Part shown: in pieces, positions 7,901 to 10,571 of the stretch
Numbering within the stretch: position 1 is the stretch's first letter
How the letters are laid out: the number at the start of each line of letters is the position of its first letter
Assembly: GCA_003694775.1 (NCBI GenBank)
Contig: RFJV01000338.1
Location: forward strand, 1-10,571
Source of the DNA: Chloroflexota bacterium
GTDB taxonomy: Bacteria > Chloroflexota > Anaerolineae > 4572-78 > J111
DNA: 10,571 bases
Direction: 5' to 3'
Made by a program: the position numbers and the translations under genes
Notes under the pieces: model-generated
The model's input: only the letters and a program-made list of their open reading frames with translations
Told to the model about the DNA's origin: nothing
Databases searched by the model: none

Positions 7901-8199
7901 GGAAGGCCGCCCTGGTAGAAGCGGGCCGGGTGCGCCTGCGGCCCATCCTGATGACCGTGTTCGCCATTGTGTTCGCCCTCCTGCCCTTGCTGTTTGGACA
8001 GGGCGCGGGCGCGGAAATCCGTGCCCCGATGGCCGCAGTGCTCATCGGCGGGAACATCTCCTCTACCCTGCTGACCCTGATTCTGGTGCCGGTGATGTAC
8101 AACTTCTTTGAATGGCTCAGCGCCGTGTCGCGGCAAATATACCGCCGCCTGGCCGGGATAGACGACCCTCTTAACCCGGCTCCCCAACCGGCAAGGTAA
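4918..8199 (+). CDS. RND efflux transporter (AcrB/MdtBC-like, hydrophobe/amphiphile type)
   Basis: A 1093-residue inner-membrane proton-driven pump; family members are usually about 1020-1050 residues. The start ATG follows GGAAG (4907-4911) by 6 nt. TM1 (LTVLMMILGLVVMGLLGY) leads into the first porter region (VYPGASPDDVAEEVLQKIE). The proton relay is intact: Asp421-Asp422 in TM4 (IVVDDSIVVLENIERH) and Lys974 in TM10 (GIVAKNAILLVDY). The second half repeats the fold, with the large extracytoplasmic loop starting FIPQEDDGQINITLELPAGTN. Part of the extra length is an insert of about 20 residues near 250-270 (LLDMLPATLLPSIPTGMDLDG) just before the usual LRDVAQV strand, and a basic linker after TM6 (GSAARPRRGLGK). 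It works as a trimer with the membrane-fusion protein encoded upstream. The substrate cannot be read from sequence; drugs, lipids or siderophores are all possible. No TolC gene lies in the window. Confidence 0.96.
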   Translation: MGLTRLSINRPLTVLMMILGLVVMGLLGYTRMQVDRMPRADIPYVTVLTVYPGASPDDVAEEVLQKIEDAVAGVSGIKEITSQANENYGVVVLEFQEGVDGNQAAIDVSREVDRIRGDLPDEAEDPTIIKADINATPIMQLVLSGPQGQDALYTLADDVLKPRLQAVAGVASVSIYGGRPQEIHIEPDPVKLAAYDLPLSTLEQVLAAENVTVPAGSLDRGAQKTALRAVGEFSDLDDIRSIVVAGRPNPLLDMLPATLLPSIPTGMDLDGLVYLRDVAQVSAGYADTSRLVRYNGQEAVLVSVVKTSDANAIQVADAVQAELELFKQNDLPPGASLDVVVDRTEFTRQSVQAVQEDLLLAVVITGVIMLLFLHSFTSSIIVMLSVPTSLIVTFLGMWAFGFSLNTMTLIALTLVIAIVVDDSIVVLENIERHLKMGKSPVQAALDGRGEIGLAAITITFVIVVVYLPVAFMSGIVGQFFLEYGITVATATLLSLLVSFTLTPMLSAFWLKEHGSAARPRRGLGKVLHLLGRPVGWVWARFIRLWEAAFTGLANLYAVVLRWVLKNFVTQMVAVVIAAAALVAGLYLAGTGIIASEFIPQEDDGQINITLELPAGTNLDATNRAAALVEKLIVQETPELARLVTNVGSTAGNVISAGSEKANSAVFTLKLVDKADRQRSTADIVEALRPVLQASVPDANITVELNNALGGSTATELRLIGPDHNRLIELARQAEDIIRGVPGVVDIRNTGAERSPETRIVIDRKRAADLGLYPGQVALALRTAVNGSTVGTFKLPDTGEEVDIVLRLPESARQDLPRIMQLPLGYLNGQRITLGQVARIEDTLAPGRIERLNRSPSLLIRFAASGRGQADVANDVEAALRSQLDLPPGYDLEFVGLTDIQRDAFSQLFWAMGLSVLLIYMLLVALYQSWLQPLAILFSLPVTIVGAFGGLLLTGNSINIMSLLGLVMLIGIVAKNAILLVDYTNILRQEHGYTDRKAALVEAGRVRLRPILMTVFAIVFALLPLLFGQGAGAEIRAPMAAVLIGGNISSTLLTLILVPVMYNFFEWLSAVSRQIYRRLAGIDDPLNPAPQPAR

Positions 8200-8201
8200 G
8201 A

Positions 8202-8226
8202 GAATTGTGAATTGTGAATTGTGAAT
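8202..8226. repeat. Heptanucleotide tandem repeat (GAATTGT)3.6
   Basis: Three exact GAATTGT copies (8202-8222) and a partial GAAT (8223-8226) begin two bases after the pump stop codon. The heptamer differs from those at 3291 and 9076. The array fills most of the 42-nt gap before the lipoprotein gene and displaces any Shine-Dalgarno site. An in-frame GTG at 8221 is created by the repeat itself and is a doubtful start. Confidence 0.88.
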
Positions 8227-8241
8227 GATATGGGTAAAAAG

Positions 8242-10125
8242 ATGAAAAAACAACCTGTTTTGCTGACAATCATTCTGACCGGCTTTCTGCTGACCGCCTG
8301 TGCCGGCGCGCAGGCAGAAACCAACCTCCAGCCGCTCAATGCCGCAACCTGGCCGACTCCCAACCTGGGGACGCCCATCCCCACCCCCACGCCGTTCCCC
8401 AGAATGACTCCCCAGACAGAGGCCGCGCCGGTTGCCACCCCCACGCCTGTCCCCACCGCGGAAGCGCCGGCAGAAACACCGGACGCGGCGGTGGAAAACG
8501 TGGCCTGGCGGACGGTAGCCCTGGCCTCACCGCAGGCGGCCGAGGCCGCGCCCGCGCCGTCTGCGGCTTCTCCGCTGGCCCTGCACCCCCTGCTGACCGT
8601 GCAAACCCCGCCGCGGCAGGTCGGCCTGTACAAGGGGCCGGGAGAACCGTACGGCCGCATCGATGACCTGGTAGAGCAGACGGTCTCTCTGCTGGCAGTC
8701 GACCAGAGCCGGCAGTGGGGCCTGGTGCAGACCTCCGAAGGCCGGCTGGGCTGGCTCAAGCTGGCCGAAGCAGACATCACCGCCCCTGCCGGCGCCGCGT
8801 CGGCGGTGACGGCCTGGGTCAACAGCAACGAGGTAACGGTGCGGAACCAGCCGGGCATCTTTGGCGAGCCGGTGGGCACGCTGGCTATTCACAGCCTGGT
8901 GCTGGTGCAGGGGCTGAACGAAGGCCGCGGCTGGGCGCACGTCAGCCTGCCCACCGGCGGCGGTGAGGGCTGGTTGCCGCTGGATTTTCTGACCCTCCAC
9001 GCCCAACCTGCCGGCCTGCCGGTGTACCGGCCTGAAATCGGTACGGACCAGGAAGCAAGCCGGGAGGGGGCAGAAAAAATTCAAAATTCAACCCTTAAAA
9101 TTCAAAATTCCAGGATGGTGCTCCAGCTTTCCAGCGGGGGAGACATCGTGGTCATCAACCCGGACGGCTCCGGCCTGCGCTACCTGACCCGCGGCATCGA
9201 CCCGGTGCTGTCGCCGGACGGGCAGACCGTGGCCTTTACCCGCTGGGAGGGCGACAACGGCTCGCTGTGGCTAATCAACATCGACGGGAGCAACGAGCGC
9301 GCTGTGCTGGGCTTTACCAAACAGCCCAAAGGCGCGGACTGGTCGCCGGACGGGAGCAAAATTGTACTGAACTTTCAGCACGAAGGCCGCCTGGAGGTCA
9401 AAACCATTTGCCACGACCTGAGCGAAGGCGAGCCTGACCCGCCGCCGGCCAATGCCTACGGCTACCTGGATGAAAACGGCAACCCCAAGGTCAAAATCGA
9501 CATCAAAGGGATGACCCCCCAGGGGCCGGAAGTGGACATAGACTTCTGCTACAAACTGCCGCCCGACCCCCACTGGGCCTTGCGGGTGGTCAACGTGGCC
9601 GACGGCAGTTTTGAGGATGTGGACGGCGGCACCTATGCCTTCCGGCCCGCCTGGGACCCGGCCAATCCCTGGCGAATCGTCTCGGATGGCGGGCACGGCT
9701 TGCTGGCCGTAGACCTGAACCGCCGGACAACCTATAAGCTGACCGAAAATGTAGACGACGGCTCACCTGTATTTTCGCCGGACGGGCGCTACATTGCCCT
9801 GACGCGCGGGCGTCCCGGCGGCGGGAGTGACGGCACAGACATCTACCGCATCAACAGCGACGGGAGCGGGCGCGTCCGGCTGACGCAAACCCCGCTGTGG
9901 GCCGCGGTCCAGCCCGGCGTCCAGAGCGCCTGGCACAACGTTGCCCCGGCCTGGTCCCCCGACGGGACACAGATAGCCTTTCTGACCAACCGTACCGGTC
10001 GCTGGGAAGTGTGGGTGATGAACGCCGACGGGAGCAATCCTCACCCCATGTTTCCGGATTCGGTCAGCCAACAGCTAACCTTCAGCTACAATTTTGTGGA
10101 CGAACGGGTCATTAGCTGGCGGTAG
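8242..10125 (+). CDS. Secreted lipoprotein with two SH3-like domains and a TolB/PD40 beta-propeller
   Basis: A 627-residue lipoprotein: signal peptide MKKQPVLLTIILTGFLLTAC with a standard LTAC lipobox (Cys20), then a Thr/Pro/Ala-rich linker (about 35-115). Two bacterial SH3-like domains follow (about 126-175 and 193-250; the second has VTVRNQPGIFGEPVGTL). A C-terminal propeller (about 295-627) has repeated PD40/WD40-like blades: PVLSPDGQTVAF, ADWSPDGSKIVL, PVFSPDGRYIAL, APAWSPDGTQIAF, and DGSN/DGSG turns. Between blades, residues 380-465 form an irregular insert with Cys390 and Cys436, a possible disulfide. It should be anchored outside the membrane; SH3-like domains often bind cell wall and PD40 propellers bind partners, so a sensor or scaffold role is plausible but unproven. 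ATG 8242 is chosen for the compact signal peptide and a weak GGG 7 nt upstream; ATG 8230 and GTG 8221 are alternatives. A heptamer array is embedded in the SH3-propeller linker. It may be co-transcribed with the pump. Confidence 0.88.
   Translation: MKKQPVLLTIILTGFLLTACAGAQAETNLQPLNAATWPTPNLGTPIPTPTPFPRMTPQTEAAPVATPTPVPTAEAPAETPDAAVENVAWRTVALASPQAAEAAPAPSAASPLALHPLLTVQTPPRQVGLYKGPGEPYGRIDDLVEQTVSLLAVDQSRQWGLVQTSEGRLGWLKLAEADITAPAGAASAVTAWVNSNEVTVRNQPGIFGEPVGTLAIHSLVLVQGLNEGRGWAHVSLPTGGGEGWLPLDFLTLHAQPAGLPVYRPEIGTDQEASREGAEKIQNSTLKIQNSRMVLQLSSGGDIVVINPDGSGLRYLTRGIDPVLSPDGQTVAFTRWEGDNGSLWLINIDGSNERAVLGFTKQPKGADWSPDGSKIVLNFQHEGRLEVKTICHDLSEGEPDPPPANAYGYLDENGNPKVKIDIKGMTPQGPEVDIDFCYKLPPDPHWALRVVNVADGSFEDVDGGTYAFRPAWDPANPWRIVSDGGHGLLAVDLNRRTTYKLTENVDDGSPVFSPDGRYIALTRGRPGGGSDGTDIYRINSDGSGRVRLTQTPLWAAVQPGVQSAWHNVAPAWSPDGTQIAFLTNRTGRWEVWVMNADGSNPHPMFPDSVSQQLTFSYNFVDERVISWR
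9076..9110. repeat. Heptanucleotide repeat inside the coding region (AAAATTC)
   Basis: Five 7-mers fill 35 nt exactly: AAAATTC, AAAATTC, AACCCTT, AAAATTC, AAAATTC. In the reading frame they encode the duplicated peptide KIQNSTLKIQNS in the linker between the SH3-like domains and the propeller. The block is AT-rich within strongly GC-rich coding sequence, so it is probably a late insertion or expansion tolerated in a flexible linker. Confidence 0.9.
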
Positions 10126-10156
10126 CCATCCAAAATCGGGTCAGCGCCTCGCCCCA

Positions 10157-10187
10157 GGGTGGGCAAAGGCAATGCCTTTGCCCACCC
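10157..10187. repeat. 14-bp perfect hairpin after the lipoprotein gene
   Basis: GGGTGGGCAAAGGC (10157-10170) pairs perfectly with GCCTTTGCCCACCC (10174-10187) around the loop AAT. It starts 31 nt after the stop codon. There is no T-run, so it is not a standard intrinsic terminator, although it could stabilise the 3' end of the transcript. It may equally be a dispersed REP-like palindrome. Confidence 0.8.
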
Positions 10188-10225
10188 CACGCCCCTCTGC
10201 CAGGTGTATTTCAATTTCATGGCTC

Positions 10226-10271
10226 GTAGTCCCGGCATCCCCATGCCGGGCCATAGGGATGCCCCGGCTAC
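10226..10271. repeat. GTAG...CTAC-bounded palindrome pair with GGCAT core
   Basis: GTAG (10226-10229) and CTAC (10268-10271) bound two opposed copies of a GCATCCC-type core. The inner hairpin CCCGGCAT / ATGCCGGG has loop CCCC (10231-10250). An alternative long stem pairs 10226-10241 with 10256-10271 at 13 of 16 positions. The same GTAG plus GCATCCCTATGC plan is seen inside the element at 3180-3268, and the core recurs at 4808-4827. Confidence 0.7.
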
Positions 10272-10306
10272 CATAAAACAGAAACGCACGCCCCCTGTAG
10301 CCTCAT

Positions 10307-10334
10307 TTGCTTTTCCCCCCACCTTGCTTATAAT
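10307..10334 (+). promoter_or_regulatory. Candidate promoter, no gene visible downstream
   Basis: A perfect TATAAT lies at 10329-10334 with TTGCTT at 10307-10312, 16 nt upstream (TTG conserved). It could drive a gene starting beyond the window or a small RNA over the repeat region. Chance occurrence in this AT-richer spacer is quite possible. Confidence 0.3.
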
Positions 10335-10362
10335 AGAACCACTTCTGATAACGCATATTTCA

Positions 10363-10389
10363 CCGTAGAGACGCGGAGGCCGCAGAGAA
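10363..10389. repeat. Nine-nucleotide tandem repeat (CAGAG-type)
   Basis: Three consecutive 9-mers, CCGTAGAGA, CGCGGAGGC and CGCAGAGAA, share the pattern CSYRGAGRM approximately. A sequence of opposite sense, CTCTGTGGTG, follows at 10403-10412. The array resembles CGCAGAG-type repeats I recognise from spacers of many unrelated bacteria; the mechanism that spreads them is not known to me. Confidence 0.55.
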
Positions 10390-10513
10390 AAAAGTGATTG
10401 CACTCTGTGGTGCATAAATCTTAAGCAAGCTCGTCTGCCTGGGCCATCCACCCGTACAATACGAACTCACAACCTGTCCCCGTCAGGGGGATGCGTCTCC
10501 GCCCGGACTATCT

Positions 10514-10540
10514 ATTCGTGAATTCGTGAAAAATTCGTGG
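10514..10540. repeat. ATTCGTG short repeat, three copies
   Basis: ATTCGTG occurs at 10514-10520, 10522-10528 and 10533-10539, spaced 8 and 11 nt. It is another AT-rich heptamer-based block in GC-rich surroundings, though not strictly tandem. Confidence 0.6.
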
Positions 10541-10571
10541 ATGGCCGAGCAGTCACCCTTTTACAACTGAA

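Larger units (their letters stand above)
10126..10571. other. Non-coding, repeat-rich region to the window edge
   Basis: No convincing gene is seen on either strand in these 446 nt; short open frames run through palindromes and lack ribosome sites. The stretch holds a 14-bp hairpin, a GTAG...CTAC palindrome pair, a promoter-like TATAAT, a 9-mer array and ATTCGTG copies, listed separately. From about 10395 to 10513 nothing further is recognised. Confidence 0.7.

Noticed and set aside
4951..8253. Several minus-strand frames opposite the pump gene
   Set aside because: His/Gln/Arg-rich shadows with no domain; the plus-strand transporter accounts for the whole region.
10086..10451. Minus-strand open frame of 121 residues at the right end
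   Set aside because: It passes through three separate palindromic repeats and the end of the lipoprotein gene, with no start signal or domain.

Overview
The window is GC-rich (clearly above 60% by eye) and all supported genes lie on the + strand. It most resembles a Chloroflexota genome (Anaerolineae/Caldilineae-like). The reasons are lipoproteins with Thr/Pro-rich linkers, a PAS-GAF-HisKA_3 histidine kinase paired with a NarL-type regulator, an efflux pair without a TolC gene, and AT-rich heptamer repeats set in GC-rich DNA. This placement is inference; no rRNA or other marker gene is present.

Layout: (1) 1-464, the 3' end of an L,D-transpeptidase that crosslinks peptidoglycan. (2) 510-2713, a two-component pair: a sensor kinase overlapping its LuxR/NarL-type response regulator by 4 nt, followed by a 22-nt palindrome and a strong intrinsic terminator. 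(3) 2827-3201, a stand-alone CheY-like receiver whose last codons and stop lie inside an 89-bp MITE-like element. (4) 3401-8199, a membrane-fusion lipoprotein and a full-length RND transporter, i.e. an efflux module with no outer-membrane channel gene beside it. (5) 8242-10125, a secreted lipoprotein with two SH3-like domains and a TolB/PD40 beta-propeller. (6) 10126-10571, non-coding DNA packed with several kinds of small repeat.

Working model: the kinase and NarL-type regulator sense a signal and control transcription, possibly of the adjacent efflux genes, though this is suggested only by proximity. The receiver protein may be a phosphate sink or adaptor for the same or another kinase. The fusion protein and pump would export hydrophobic or lipid-like substrates from the membrane or cell surface. 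The downstream lipoprotein would sit on the outer face of the membrane and bind wall material or a protein partner.

The genes themselves belong to known families. The unusual content is the non-coding DNA: three separate arrays of exact 7-nt periodicity (one inside a coding region), a T-shaped MITE-like element with a TAA duplication, a dispersed palindrome family with core GGCATNNNNATGCC at several intergenic sites, and a likely leaderless start for the kinase gene.
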